A stretch of DNA of 32,464 bases from Actinomycetes bacterium (GTDB lineage: Bacteria > Actinomycetota > Acidimicrobiia > Acidimicrobiales > RAAP-2): contig JAJYYG010000055.1 of assembly GCA_021801235.1 (NCBI GenBank), forward strand, positions 1 through 32,464, in the 5' to 3' direction. The first letter of the stretch is position 1. Every line of letters starts with the position of its first letter. Positions 14,555 to 26,375 of the stretch are shown here, in pieces. The notes under the pieces were generated by a model, which was not told the origin of the DNA, ran no database searches, and saw only the letters and a list, made by a program, of their open reading frames with translations. The translations under genes and the position numbers were made by a program.

Positions 14555-15498
14555 AGAACACCCGCCGCTCGAAGAACCGGAACTGGACGAACGTCAGGAT
14601 GAGCAGGATCACGAAGAGCACCACCGACAGCACGGCGGCGACGCCGGTGTCGTTGAAGAGGAACGCCTGCTGGTACAGGTAGTAGATGAGCACGTCGGTG
14701 TGATTGTTGGGACCGCCCTGCGTCAACAGGTCGATCTGCCCGAACGCCTGGAACGCGCCGATGGTCCCCACCACCACCGCGAAGAACACGGTCGGCGAGA
14801 GCAGGGGCAGGGTCACCCGCCAGAACCGGTGCCACTGGCTCGACCCGTCGATCCGGGCGGCCTCGAGCAGCTCGTCCGGCACCCCCTGGAGAGCCGCGCT
14901 CATGAGGATGAAGGTGAAGCCGAGGTTCTGCCAGATGGTCACCACAGAGACGGCGGGCAGGGCCAGGGTGGGGTTGTTGAGGATTCCCGCACCACCCTGG
15001 TGGCCCAGCCAGTAACTGAACAGGCCGACCTCCGGGTTCAAGAGGGTGTAGAAGATCACCGAGGCCACGGCGACCGAGGTGGCCACCGTCGAGGAGAAGA
15101 TGGTCCGGAAGATCTGGATCCCACCCAGGCGCTGGTTGGCCAGCACGGCCAGACCGAGCCCGAGCACCAGGCCGATCGGGACGGTGAAGACGACGAAGAG
15201 GACCGTCCGCCACAGGCTCTCGAGGAACGCCGTCGAGGAGATCACCGAACGGTACTGCGACAGACCCACGAACCGCGACGGGAGGTTGGGGAACGGCGGC
15301 GTGCGATAGAAGCCGAGGATCACCGTCTTGACCAGGGGGTAGAACACGAAGACGGCGAAGACCGCCAACGCCGGGAGGATGAACAGGTAGCCGAGCACCG
15401 CCTCCCGGAGCGATCGGCCGAGCCGACCGAAGCGGCCCGGTCCCGCTGGCCGGCCGGGCGTCCGGTCACCCGACACCGGCGCGGACACCGGGACTCGG

Positions 15499-15506
<8 letters not shown>
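14544..15506 (-). CDS. Carbohydrate ABC transporter permease (MalF/UgpA type)
   Basis: A 320-residue permease. After a basic N-terminal tail, the first helix is at about 37-60 (LFILPALAVFAVFVFYPLV). The EAA loop is EAARIDGSSQWHRFWRVTLP. The periplasmic P-loop region after helix 1 has PSRFVGLSQYRSVI, usual for this subunit. The start overlaps the ATPase stop by 8 bp and the end overlaps the second permease by 11 bp, so the subunits are translated together. Confidence 0.92.
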
Positions 15507-16676
<1,170 letters not shown>

Positions 16677-16680
<4 letters not shown>

Positions 16681-18098
16681 ACCCGGCTGTTGTAGGCGCT
16701 GATCGCCTGGTTCGAGGCGGCAGCGGCCTGCCGGAGCGCGGCATCAGGGGCCAGTCCCTGCGAGAGCTGGCTCATGGCGGACTGGAGGGCCAGGTCCACC
16801 TGGGCCTGGGCGCCGTTGGCCGGACCGGCCGTGGCGGTGTTGGCCGGGCTGGCCAGGACCTGCTCGTAGGCGACCCGCTCGAAGGGCAGCTTCGCCCAGG
16901 CCGCCACCAGGGAGGGCTCGGTCAACGCGGACTTGCGGATGGGGATGAACCCGGTACCCGCCGCCCACTCCGCCTGGGATGCCGCTCCGACCAGGTACTT
17001 GATGTACTGCCATGCCGCATCCTGGCGTTCGGCGGGGGAGCGCTTCACCATGTAGAGGCCGGCTCCCCCGATCATGACGCCACCGGTCCCCCCGGCCGGA
17101 CGCGGTAGCGGGCCGACCCCCAGCTTCACGTCCGAGTACTGGCCGGCGTTCAAGAGCGCGGCCACCGTCCCCAGGGCACCCGAGGTCTCGAGGGTGATCG
17201 GGGCGATCCGGTTGGCGATGGCGATCAGGTTGTCATAGGTGGTGGCCGAGGTGGGCTGGGCCAGCTTGTCGGCGAACATGGCCGAGATCCAGGCGAACAG
17301 CTCCTCGCCGAGGGGGTCGTCGAAGGTCACCGCGGTGGCCCGTCCGGTCCGTCCGTTCCCGTGGTTGACCAGCTCCTGGTTGCCCATGGCCATCCACTGC
17401 TCGAAGTTCGAAGACGTGAGCTTGAAGCTCATGCCGTACTGCTCGGTGCCGCTCGAGACGATCTTCTGCGCCGCACTGCGGAGGTCGTCGAGCGTGGCCG
17501 GCGGGGTGGACGGGTCGAGGCCCGCCCGGGCGAAGGCGTTCTGGTCGTAGTAGAGGAGCTGGCTGGAGATGTTGAACGGCATCGCCCAAAGCGTCCCGTT
17601 GACCCGGAAGTACTCGACGGTCGCCGGCAGGAAGTCGGACAGGCTGTACCGGTCGGCGGCCACCGCGGACCCGGCGGGCACCACGCTCTGGCTGTCCACC
17701 ATCAGCTGCAGGTCGCTCGACTCGATCTGCACGACGTCGGGGAAGGGACCCCCGCTCAGCGAAGCCGTGTAGAGGGTCATCGTGTCGGTGTAGTCGTTCT
17801 GGTTGACCAGGTTGACCACCACGTCCGACTGCGACCGGTGGAAGGCCTCGGTCAGGCTCTCCAGGGTGGTGAGGTTGTCCGAGGTCATGGAGTGCCACAG
17901 GGTGATCGACACCGGCTTGCTGGTCGCCCGGGCCGCCGCGCCGATGGGGAAAGAACTGGCCGTGGTGGGAGCGGACGACGACGAGGACGAGCAGGCGGTC
18001 AGCAGCAACCCGGTCGGACCGGCGGCCAGCAACCCCGCCAGGAAGCGGCGCCGGCTCAGCGGGTGGGCGATCGGATGTTCGAGCGGGTCACCGGTCAT
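16677..18098 (-). CDS. Extracellular sugar-binding lipoprotein with Tat-type signal
   Basis: A 473-residue family 1 solute-binding protein and the first gene of the importer operon. The N-terminus has a twin-arginine motif SRRRFL (15-20), a hydrophobic stretch and the lipobox LTAC with C36. It is thus probably exported folded by the Tat pathway and then lipidated. A serine-rich linker follows. The mature domain begins ITLWHSMTSDN and includes NQNDYTDTM, PDVVQIES, YDQNAFARAGLDPSTPP and GTGFIPIRKSAL, typical of UgpB/MalE-like proteins for di- or oligosaccharides and glycerophosphodiesters. The divergent alpha-mannosidase suggests a mannoside ligand. GGAGG precedes the ATG by 8-9 bases. Confidence 0.93.
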
Positions 18099-18268
18099 CA
18101 CAGAACCTCCATGGCCCGCCGCACACGTCCGGGGCCGTTCTGACCATAGCCGTAGCGCCGACGGTGGCATCGGACTCGACGGCTTGACCGGCTGCTGATG
18201 CCAACCGACCCCGCCCGACCCGCTGTGGTACACCGAGGACGCCAGTCGCGCGTGAGGAAGGAGCGGCC
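18099..18268. promoter_or_regulatory. Divergent control region, binding protein / alpha-mannosidase
   Basis: This 170-bp gap should hold both promoters. On the minus strand TATGGT (from ACCATA at 18143-18148) could be a -10 for the importer. On the plus strand TTGACC at 18184-18189 resembles a -35 but has no matching -10. I see no strong operator palindrome. Co-regulation is inferred from the layout. Confidence 0.3.
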
Positions 18269-21025
18269 GTGGAAGCAGTTGACCGGGAACGGCAAGGTGG
18301 GGTTGGCCCTTCGGGTGGGTCCCCCGGCGAGCGCAGGCGGATCGTGGTCGTCCCCCACACCCACTGGGACCGAGAGTGGTACGAGCCGTTCCAGACCTTC
18401 CGGATGCGCCTGGTATCCATGGTCGACGGCCTGCTCGACCTGCTGGAGCGCGACCCGTCCTACCGGAGCTTCCTCCTCGACGGACAGCTGGCGGTGGTCG
18501 ACGACTATCTCGAGATCCGTCCGCACAACGAGCAGCGCCTGCGCGACCTGGCCACTGCCGGACGCCTCACGGTAGGGCCGTGGTTCATCCTGATGGACGA
18601 GTTCCTCGTCTCCGGGGAGACCATCGTGCGGGACCTGCAGGCCGGCCTCAGGAAAGGGGCGGCATTCGGGGGGGCGATGGAGGTCGGCTACCTCCCGGAC
18701 ATGTTCGGGCATATCGCCCAGATGCCCCAGATCCTGGCCCAGGCGGGATTCGCCCACGCCGTGGTCTGGCGGGGCGTCCCCTCCGCCGTCACCTCGTCGG
18801 CATTCACCTGGGAGGCGCCCGACGGCTCCCGGGTCCGGGCCGAGTACCTGCTCGGCGGCTATGGCAACGGGGAAGGCATCGCCGACGACGCCCGCGCGCT
18901 CCTCGGACGCCTGCAGACCCATCTCGACCGCTACGACGGGTTCCTGGACCCGGATGCCCCGGTGCTCTTCATGAACGGCACCGACCACCAGGCGCCGCAA
19001 CCCTGGCTCGGCAAGGTGGTGGCCGAGGTCAACCGGATGCAGGACGGGCTCGAGGTCGTGGTGTCCTCCCTCCCCGGGTACCTGGCGGGTGCCGGCGACG
19101 CCGGGTCGACCGTGTGGACCGGCGAGCTGCGCTCAGGTGCCCGGGCCAATCTGCTGATGGGGGTGGCGTCCAACCGGGTGGACGTGAAGCGGGCCACCGC
19201 GACGGCGGAGCGCACGCTCGAGCGTCTGGCGGAACCCCTCTCGGCACTGTTCGTGCCGCCCGGGCAGTGGCCGGGGGCGTTCTTGGACGTGGCCTGGGAA
19301 CGGATGGTCCACAACGCCGCCCACGACTCGGTGTGCGCCTGCTCGGCGGACGAGGTGGTCGAGGTCGTCCTCAGCCGCTACGAGGAGGCAAGGGAGATCG
19401 GCGCGGGCCTGGTGGGCGAGGCGCTGGGTGCACTGTCCCGCTCCCTGGCCGCTCCGGGCCCCGTGGCCGTGAACCCCGCCGCCCGCACCCGTTCCGGACT
19501 GGTCGAGCTGGAGGTGCCGGCGGGCGACGACCTCGGGCCCGACGTCCAGCTCCTCGGGCCGACCGCGGGCGACCGGGCCGGCCTGGCGGCGTCGACGACG
19601 CTGGACCCCGAAGCCCTGCGGGTGATGGTCGAGGGCCTCGGGAGCGCCCGGGTGGGGGACCACGCCTTCCTCACGGACGTCACGGTGACCGAGGACGGCG
19701 CCGGGATGTCGGTCCACGTCGCCCTCGGAGCCGAGGAGCGGCCCGGGTTCCCCGTCGAGGCGATCAGGCACGACCTCCTGACCCGCCTGGCGACGCGCCC
19801 GGACGACCCCGTCACGTTGACCGTCGACGGACCGCCGGCGCGGCGGGTCCTGGCCCGTACCGCGCCGGTGCCCGGCTTCGGGTGGGCCCCGGCCGTCCCT
19901 GCCGCCCTCGCCAACCCGGCCAGGGCGTCGGTGGATGCCGGGGGAGGGGCCTCCCTCGCCAACGGCCTCGTCTCCGTCACGGTCGACGCCACCGACGGGA
20001 CGTTCACCGTCGACGGTCGGTCCGGCTTCGGACGACTGGTCGACGGGGGCGACCACGGGGACACCTACAACTACTCGCCACCGATCGCCGACCGGATCGT
20101 GGACTCGCCGGAATCGGTGACGGTAGCCGTGACGGAGAGCGGCCCGGTCCGGGCCGAGGTGACCGTGGTGGCGCGCTACGAGTGGCCGGCGTGCATCGAC
20201 GACCAGACCGGGGCCCGGGTGGGGAGCGTCTCCGTCCCGGTGACCACCCGTCTCGAATTGCACGCCGATGACCCCGTGCTCCGGGTGACCACCACCTTCG
20301 ACAACGTGGCGAGGGACCACCGGCTGCGGGTGCATCTCCCGCTGCCCGAACCGGCCACCTGCTCCCGGGCCGAATGCGCCTTCACCGTGGTCACGCGTGG
20401 CCTGACCGCGGAGGGACGCCCCGACGAGCGGGGGATCCCCACCTTCCCGGCACGGCGGTTCGTCACCGCGGGCGGTCTCACCGTGGTCCACGACGGGCTG
20501 CTCGAGTACGAGCTCGTCGACCTGGCGCCCGTGGCCCCTCCGGACGGGGGGCCGTCGCGGCCGGCGGCCCACGCCCTGGCGCTCACCGTGGTCCGGGCGA
20601 CGGGCATGCTGTCACGGACCGGGATGGCCACCCGGCCGCTCCCGGCCGGACCGCTCCTGCCGCTCGCCGGCGCGCAGTGCCTCGGACCGGTCCGGACCCG
20701 GTACGCGCTCCGGCTGGGGGAGTCCGACCCCTATGCCACGGCGGACGACGTCCTGGTCCCCCTCAGCGCGGTCGCGGCCCCCGGCGGCGGCCATCGGGCG
20801 CTCCGCGGCTCCGAGCTCACGGTGAGCGGGGCCGAGGTCTCCGCCGTCCGGCGTCACGATGGCGGGCTGGAGGTCCGTGTCTTCAATCCGACCGACACGG
20901 ACTCGCTCGTGGAGCTCGAGGGTCGGACGGGCTGGACGGTCGATCTCCGGGGCCGGCCGTTGGCACCCTTCGAAGGCCGTTTCGAGCTGCGGGCCCAGGG
21001 GATCGCGACGCTGCGCCTGGACTGA
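18269..21025 (+). CDS. Glycoside hydrolase family 38 alpha-mannosidase
   Basis: A 918-residue class II alpha-mannosidase (GH38), a zinc-dependent retaining enzyme. The N-terminal zinc motif is PHTHWDREWY (H30, H32, D34). The nucleophile is D144 in GYLPDMFGHIAQMPQIL, and HNAAHDSVCACSADEV holds H352/D353 of the distal zinc site. A helical middle domain and a beta-sandwich C-terminal half (from about residue 400) complete the usual architecture of bacterial GH38/MngB-type enzymes. There is no signal peptide, so it acts in the cytoplasm on imported mannosides. AGGAAGGAG precedes the GTG. The adjacent divergent importer supports uptake followed by cleavage. Exact linkage specificity cannot be read from sequence. 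Confidence 0.93.
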   Translation: MEAVDRERQGGVGPSGGSPGERRRIVVVPHTHWDREWYEPFQTFRMRLVSMVDGLLDLLERDPSYRSFLLDGQLAVVDDYLEIRPHNEQRLRDLATAGRLTVGPWFILMDEFLVSGETIVRDLQAGLRKGAAFGGAMEVGYLPDMFGHIAQMPQILAQAGFAHAVVWRGVPSAVTSSAFTWEAPDGSRVRAEYLLGGYGNGEGIADDARALLGRLQTHLDRYDGFLDPDAPVLFMNGTDHQAPQPWLGKVVAEVNRMQDGLEVVVSSLPGYLAGAGDAGSTVWTGELRSGARANLLMGVASNRVDVKRATATAERTLERLAEPLSALFVPPGQWPGAFLDVAWERMVHNAAHDSVCACSADEVVEVVLSRYEEAREIGAGLVGEALGALSRSLAAPGPVAVNPAARTRSGLVELEVPAGDDLGPDVQLLGPTAGDRAGLAASTTLDPEALRVMVEGLGSARVGDHAFLTDVTVTEDGAGMSVHVALGAEERPGFPVEAIRHDLLTRLATRPDDPVTLTVDGPPARRVLARTAPVPGFGWAPAVPAALANPARASVDAGGGASLANGLVSVTVDATDGTFTVDGRSGFGRLVDGGDHGDTYNYSPPIADRIVDSPESVTVAVTESGPVRAEVTVVARYEWPACIDDQTGARVGSVSVPVTTRLELHADDPVLRVTTTFDNVARDHRLRVHLPLPEPATCSRAECAFTVVTRGLTAEGRPDERGIPTFPARRFVTAGGLTVVHDGLLEYELVDLAPVAPPDGGPSRPAAHALALTVVRATGMLSRTGMATRPLPAGPLLPLAGAQCLGPVRTRYALRLGESDPYATADDVLVPLSAVAAPGGGHRALRGSELTVSGAEVSAVRRHDGGLEVRVFNPTDTDSLVELEGRTGWTVDLRGRPLAPFEGRFELRAQGIATLRLD

Positions 21026-21099
21026 GCGTTCGCAGGCACTGGACCGCCGCCGGCCCGCATCGCCGCCCCACCGCACTGCCGTGAGCCCGCACCGCCGCC

Positions 21100-21143
21100 G
21101 GCCGGGTCCGACGCGGATGGCCGGGTCCGACGCGGATGGCCGG
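21100..21143. repeat. 19-bp direct repeat, two copies plus a fragment
   Basis: GGCCGGGTCCGACGCGGAT occurs at 21100-21118 and again, identically, at 21119-21137, followed by GGCCGG of a third copy. It lies between the mannosidase stop and the promoter region of the next SDR gene. Confidence 0.9.
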
Positions 21144-21146
21144 CTT

Positions 21147-21174
21147 TTGCCCGGGCCCGCCACCGTGCTACAAC
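21147..21174 (+). promoter_or_regulatory. Candidate promoter of the second SDR gene
   Basis: TTGCCC at 21147-21152 and TACAAC at 21169-21174 are separated by 16 bp. The predicted start near 21181 leaves a leader of about 37 nt with its own ribosome binding site. Both boxes are imperfect matches. Confidence 0.35.
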
Positions 21175-21217
21175 GAGGTCGTCCGCTACGACGATCGATC
21201 GCACCGAGGAGAGCAAC

Positions 21218-22132
21218 ATGGCAGGGATCTGTGAGGGAAGGGTGGTCGTGATCACCGGGGCGGGCCGCGGGATCGGCCGGTCCCACGCCATCGAGTTCGC
21301 CCGCCAGGGCGCCAAGGTGGTGGTGAACGACCTCGGAGCCGAGGTGGACGGCAGCGGCAGGTCCGAAGGGCCGGCGGGCCAGGTGGTCGAGGAGATCCGG
21401 GGCATGGGTGGCGAAGCGGTGGCCAACGGCGACGACATCGCGGACGTCGACGGGGCGGCGAGGCTGATCGCCACCGCCATCGACACGTTCGGCGGGCTCG
21501 ACGTGCTGGTCAACAACGCCGGCATCCTCCGCGACCGCATGTTCGTCAACATGACGGCCGATGAGTGGGACGCGGTGATCCGTGTCCACCTCAGGGGGAC
21601 GTTCGCCCCCATGCGGGCCGCCGTCGACTACTGGCGGAACCGCTCCAAGGCCGGAGAGGCCAACGACGCCCGGATCGTCAACACGACGTCGCCGTCCGGT
21701 ATCTACGGGAACGTCGGGCAGACCAACTACGGGGCGGCCAAGGCGGGGATCGCCTCCCTGACCGTGATCGCCGCCATGGAGCTCGGTCGGTACGGGATCA
21801 CCGTCAACGCCATCGCGCCGGCAGCGCTGACCCGGATGACCGAGAACCTTGGCATGGGCAGCCAGGGTGACCGCAAGCCCGACGAATTCGACCCCAACGA
21901 CCCCGACAACATCGCACCCCTGGTGGTCTGGCTCGGCAGCCCCGAGTCCAAGGACATCACCGGCCGGGTGTTCAACGTCTACGGGAGCCACATCAGCGTG
22001 GCCGAAGGCTGGGTGGCCGGCCCGGGAGCGGACAAGGGTGACCGCTGGGACAGCGCCGAGCTGGGTGGGATCGTCCCGGACCTCGTGGCCCGGGCGGCAC
22101 CGAACGCCAACATGATGGGACGCAGGGACTGA
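21218..22132 (+). CDS. SDR oxidoreductase, (R)-hydroxyacyl-CoA dehydrogenase-like
   Basis: A 304-residue short-chain dehydrogenase of the longer type related to the dehydrogenase part of peroxisomal multifunctional enzyme 2 (HSD17B4). TGAGRGIG is at 13-20, VVVNDLGAEVDGSG at 34-47 (D38 suggests NAD), NNAG at 99-102, and INTTS-type serines at 158-160 in IVNTTSPSGIYGNVGQTNY, with Y171 and K175. The insert after strand 2 and the extended C-terminus after residue 250 distinguish it from the 255-residue SDR near 8 kb. Such proteins often act in fatty-acid or steroid side-chain oxidation, but no thiolase or hydratase gene is adjacent. GAGGAGAG precedes the ATG. Confidence 0.88.
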   Translation: MAGICEGRVVVITGAGRGIGRSHAIEFARQGAKVVVNDLGAEVDGSGRSEGPAGQVVEEIRGMGGEAVANGDDIADVDGAARLIATAIDTFGGLDVLVNNAGILRDRMFVNMTADEWDAVIRVHLRGTFAPMRAAVDYWRNRSKAGEANDARIVNTTSPSGIYGNVGQTNYGAAKAGIASLTVIAAMELGRYGITVNAIAPAALTRMTENLGMGSQGDRKPDEFDPNDPDNIAPLVVWLGSPESKDITGRVFNVYGSHISVAEGWVAGPGADKGDRWDSAELGGIVPDLVARAAPNANMMGRRD

Positions 22133-22220
22133 CGGATGGACCCGGGCGGGAACGGCGCCCGGGTCCACGACCGAGTCCACGACCGGAGCCGTTGCCGCAC
22201 GGATCCCGCACGCTCGGCGC

Positions 22221-22226
22221 TAGCCT
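22221..22226 (+). promoter_or_regulatory. -10 box upstream of the NfeD gene
   Basis: TAGCCT follows CGCTCGGCGC. Transcription from about 22233 gives a short leader with the AAGGGAGG ribosome binding site of the NfeD gene. The CGCTCGGC stretch just upstream is also found before the gcvT -10. Confidence 0.45.
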
Positions 22227-22257
22227 CCAGGGTGCGCTACCAGCAAGGGAGGTGCGC

Positions 22258-22815
22258 ATGTGGGTCGTCGCCGGAGTACTCCTCGGACTGGTGGTGCTCT
22301 TCTCCCTGCTCGGGTTCCACATGGGTCCCCACGCCCACCTGGCGGCGGGGGTGGTCGGCGTCGTCGCCGCGGCCTGGCTCGTGGTCATGGTGGTGGACGG
22401 GCGCTCGGATCCGCTCCTGTGGGTCCTGGTGAGCGCGGACGCGGTGGTCTCTGTCGGCGTCGGTCTCCTGGCGTGGCACAGCTTCTCGTCCTCGGGTACC
22501 GACGCTCCGGCGCAGCATGTCGTCGCACTCGAGAGCGCCGAGGGTGTGGCGGTGAGCGACCTCGATCCGAACGGCACTGTCCGGGTGCACGGCGAGGACT
22601 GGTCGGCCACCTCGGTGAACGGGCCGGTCCGTGCAGGGACGGCCGTCCAGGTGCTCCGGGTGAAGGGCGTGCGCCTCGAGGTCTGGGGCGAGGAGGTCTG
22701 TGACGACGGGGGCGCCGGCTCCGTCGCAGAAGGGACGGACCGGCAAGCGCTCCGGTCGTCACCGGCCGGAGCGGGGCCGGGTGTGCCGTCAACCGACGAG
22801 AGGCAGGTGCCGTAG
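22258..22815 (+). CDS. NfeD-family membrane protein
   Basis: A 185-residue protein with three probable membrane helices (about residues 3-20, 26-46 and 52-73) and a C-terminal soluble OB-fold (about 85-145). The OB-fold includes GVAVSDLDPNGTVRVHGEDWSA and VRAGTAVQVLRVKGVRLEV, the standard NfeD signature. The tail after 150 is variable. NfeD proteins pair with SPFH proteins in membrane microdomains; here a slipin gene starts 2 bp downstream. This is the short form without a ClpP-like protease domain. AAGGGAGG precedes the ATG; longer upstream readings pass through the promoter. Confidence 0.87.
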   Translation: MWVVAGVLLGLVVLFSLLGFHMGPHAHLAAGVVGVVAAAWLVVMVVDGRSDPLLWVLVSADAVVSVGVGLLAWHSFSSSGTDAPAQHVVALESAEGVAVSDLDPNGTVRVHGEDWSATSVNGPVRAGTAVQVLRVKGVRLEVWGEEVCDDGGAGSVAEGTDRQALRSSPAGAGPGVPSTDERQVP

Positions 22816-22817
22816 CC

Positions 22818-23693
22818 ATGGTCATCGGAATCGTCATCGGAGTGGTCGCCCTGGTGGTGCTGGTCGCCCTGGTCCGATCGGTCAAGATCGTCCGGGAGTA
22901 CCAGCGGGTCGTCCTGTTCCGGCTCGGCCGGGCGGTCGGCACCCGGGGACCCGGGCTCGTCTTCATCAACCCGGTCACCGACCGCACCAGCCTGGTGGAC
23001 CTGCGCGAGCTGTTCCTCGAGATCCCCCATCAGACGGCCATCACCAAGGACAACGCGTCGATCTCCATCGACTTCATCATCTTCTACAAGGTCGTCGACT
23101 CGTCGCTTTCGGTCCTCCGGGTGCAGAATTTCGCAGCGGCCGCGCAGAACGTGGCCTCCACCACGCTGCGCAGCGTCGTGGGGGACATGTCCCTCGATGA
23201 CGTCCTGTCGAAGCGGGAGGAGATGAACGCCTCTCTGCGCGTCCGGCTCGACGAGGTGACCGAACGGTGGGGGGTGAAGATCACCACCGTCGAGGTCAGG
23301 GAGGTGAACCCCCCTCCGGGGGTGCTGGACGCGATGACCCGGCAGATGTCTGCGGAGCGTACGAGGCGGGCCGCCGTCACCGAGGCCGAAGGGCAGAAGC
23401 AGGCGGCGGTGACCCTGGCCGAGGGCACCAAGCAGGCGGCGATCCTGGCGGCCGAGGGCGAGCGACAGGCGGTCGTCCTGCGTGCCCAGGGGTTGGCCGC
23501 CGGACTCGAGACGATCCTCGCCGTCGCCCACGGCCTCGACGCCAACACCATGCAGCTCCAGTACCTCGAGACGTTGAAGCAGGTCGGTTCCTCCCCGTCG
23601 ACGAAGATCGTCGTCCCCATGGAGCTCGGCGGGCTCCTCAACGGGATCCGGGGCCTTCTGCCGGTGGAGGGGAACGGCTCCTCCGGGGGGTGA
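22818..23693 (+). CDS. Slipin / stomatin-like SPFH-domain protein
   Basis: A 291-residue membrane-associated scaffold. The N-terminal helix is at residues 2-20. The SPFH/band 7 domain follows: YQRVVLFRLGRAVGTRGPGL, then DLRELFLEIPHQTAITKDN, IDFIIFYKV and TLRSVVGDMSLDDVLSKRE. A coiled-coil region at about 180-230 contains repeated A-E-G-x-(K/R)-Q-A motifs. The C-terminus carries the KIVVPMELGG motif. Oligomers of such proteins organise membrane domains and regulate membrane proteases. It is translated with NfeD, its usual partner. Confidence 0.92.
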   Translation: MVIGIVIGVVALVVLVALVRSVKIVREYQRVVLFRLGRAVGTRGPGLVFINPVTDRTSLVDLRELFLEIPHQTAITKDNASISIDFIIFYKVVDSSLSVLRVQNFAAAAQNVASTTLRSVVGDMSLDDVLSKREEMNASLRVRLDEVTERWGVKITTVEVREVNPPPGVLDAMTRQMSAERTRRAAVTEAEGQKQAAVTLAEGTKQAAILAAEGERQAVVLRAQGLAAGLETILAVAHGLDANTMQLQYLETLKQVGSSPSTKIVVPMELGGLLNGIRGLLPVEGNGSSGG

Positions 23694-23699
23694 CGCGAG

Positions 23700-23736
23700 C
23701 GACAGGGTGCGCCTCACACCCTGTCGGCGGAGGTTT
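23700..23736 (+). terminator. Rho-independent-type terminator after the slipin gene
   Basis: CGACAGGGTG (23700-23709) and CACCCTGTCG (23717-23726) form a perfect 10-bp stem with a 7-nt loop, six bases after the slipin stop. A TTTT run follows at 23733-23736, slightly far from the stem. It should separate NfeD-slipin from ppsA. Confidence 0.6.
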
Positions 23737-23762
23737 TCGGGGCGGGCCGGGAGCCCGGAGCG

Positions 23763-23777
23763 GGTCACGTTGTGACC
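23763..23777. promoter_or_regulatory. Perfect palindrome upstream of ppsA
   Basis: GGTCAC-GTT-GTGACC is a perfect 6+6 inverted repeat with a 3-bp spacer, 78 bp before the ppsA start and after the slipin terminator. It looks like a regulator site. The half-site order is the reverse of a CRP/GlxR site (TGTGA-N6-TCACA), so the factor is not obvious. Confidence 0.45.
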
Positions 23778-23855
23778 TGTGGCCCTGTTCGGACGCCTCG
23801 TCCGGGCCCATGCTCTGAGACGGGACCTCCGACCCCCGAACCCGAAGGAGCGGCC

Positions 23856-26273
<2,418 letters not shown>

Positions 26274-26306
26274 GGCACCGGGCGGCGGCTGCGGCGCCGT
26301 CTCCGC

Positions 26307-26339
26307 GGAACCGGCGCCGTCACCGTCGGCGCCGGTTCC
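26307..26339 (+). terminator. Strong hairpin after ppsA
   Basis: GGAACCGGCGCCG and CGGCGCCGGTTCC form a perfect 13-bp stem around a 7-nt loop, 34 bp after the ppsA stop and just before the next promoter. Only a broken T-run follows (TTCCTTCG), so termination is likely but not canonical. Confidence 0.6.
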
Positions 26340-26344
26340 TTCGC

Positions 26345-26350
26345 TAGGGT
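26345..26350 (+). promoter_or_regulatory. -10 box of the acyl-CoA dehydrogenase gene
   Basis: TAGGGT in TTCGCTAGGGTGCG repeats the GCTAGGGT seen before the first gene. Transcription from about 26357 gives a short leader containing AGAGGGG. The hairpin of the ppsA terminator occupies the -35 region. Confidence 0.45.
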
Positions 26351-26375
26351 GCGACCGGGACGAGAGGGGATCGAC

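Noticed and set aside
26349-26351. GTG at 26349 as the start of the acyl-CoA dehydrogenase
   Set aside because: It overlaps the -10 box TAGGGT; the later GTG/ATG codons follow a proper ribosome binding site.
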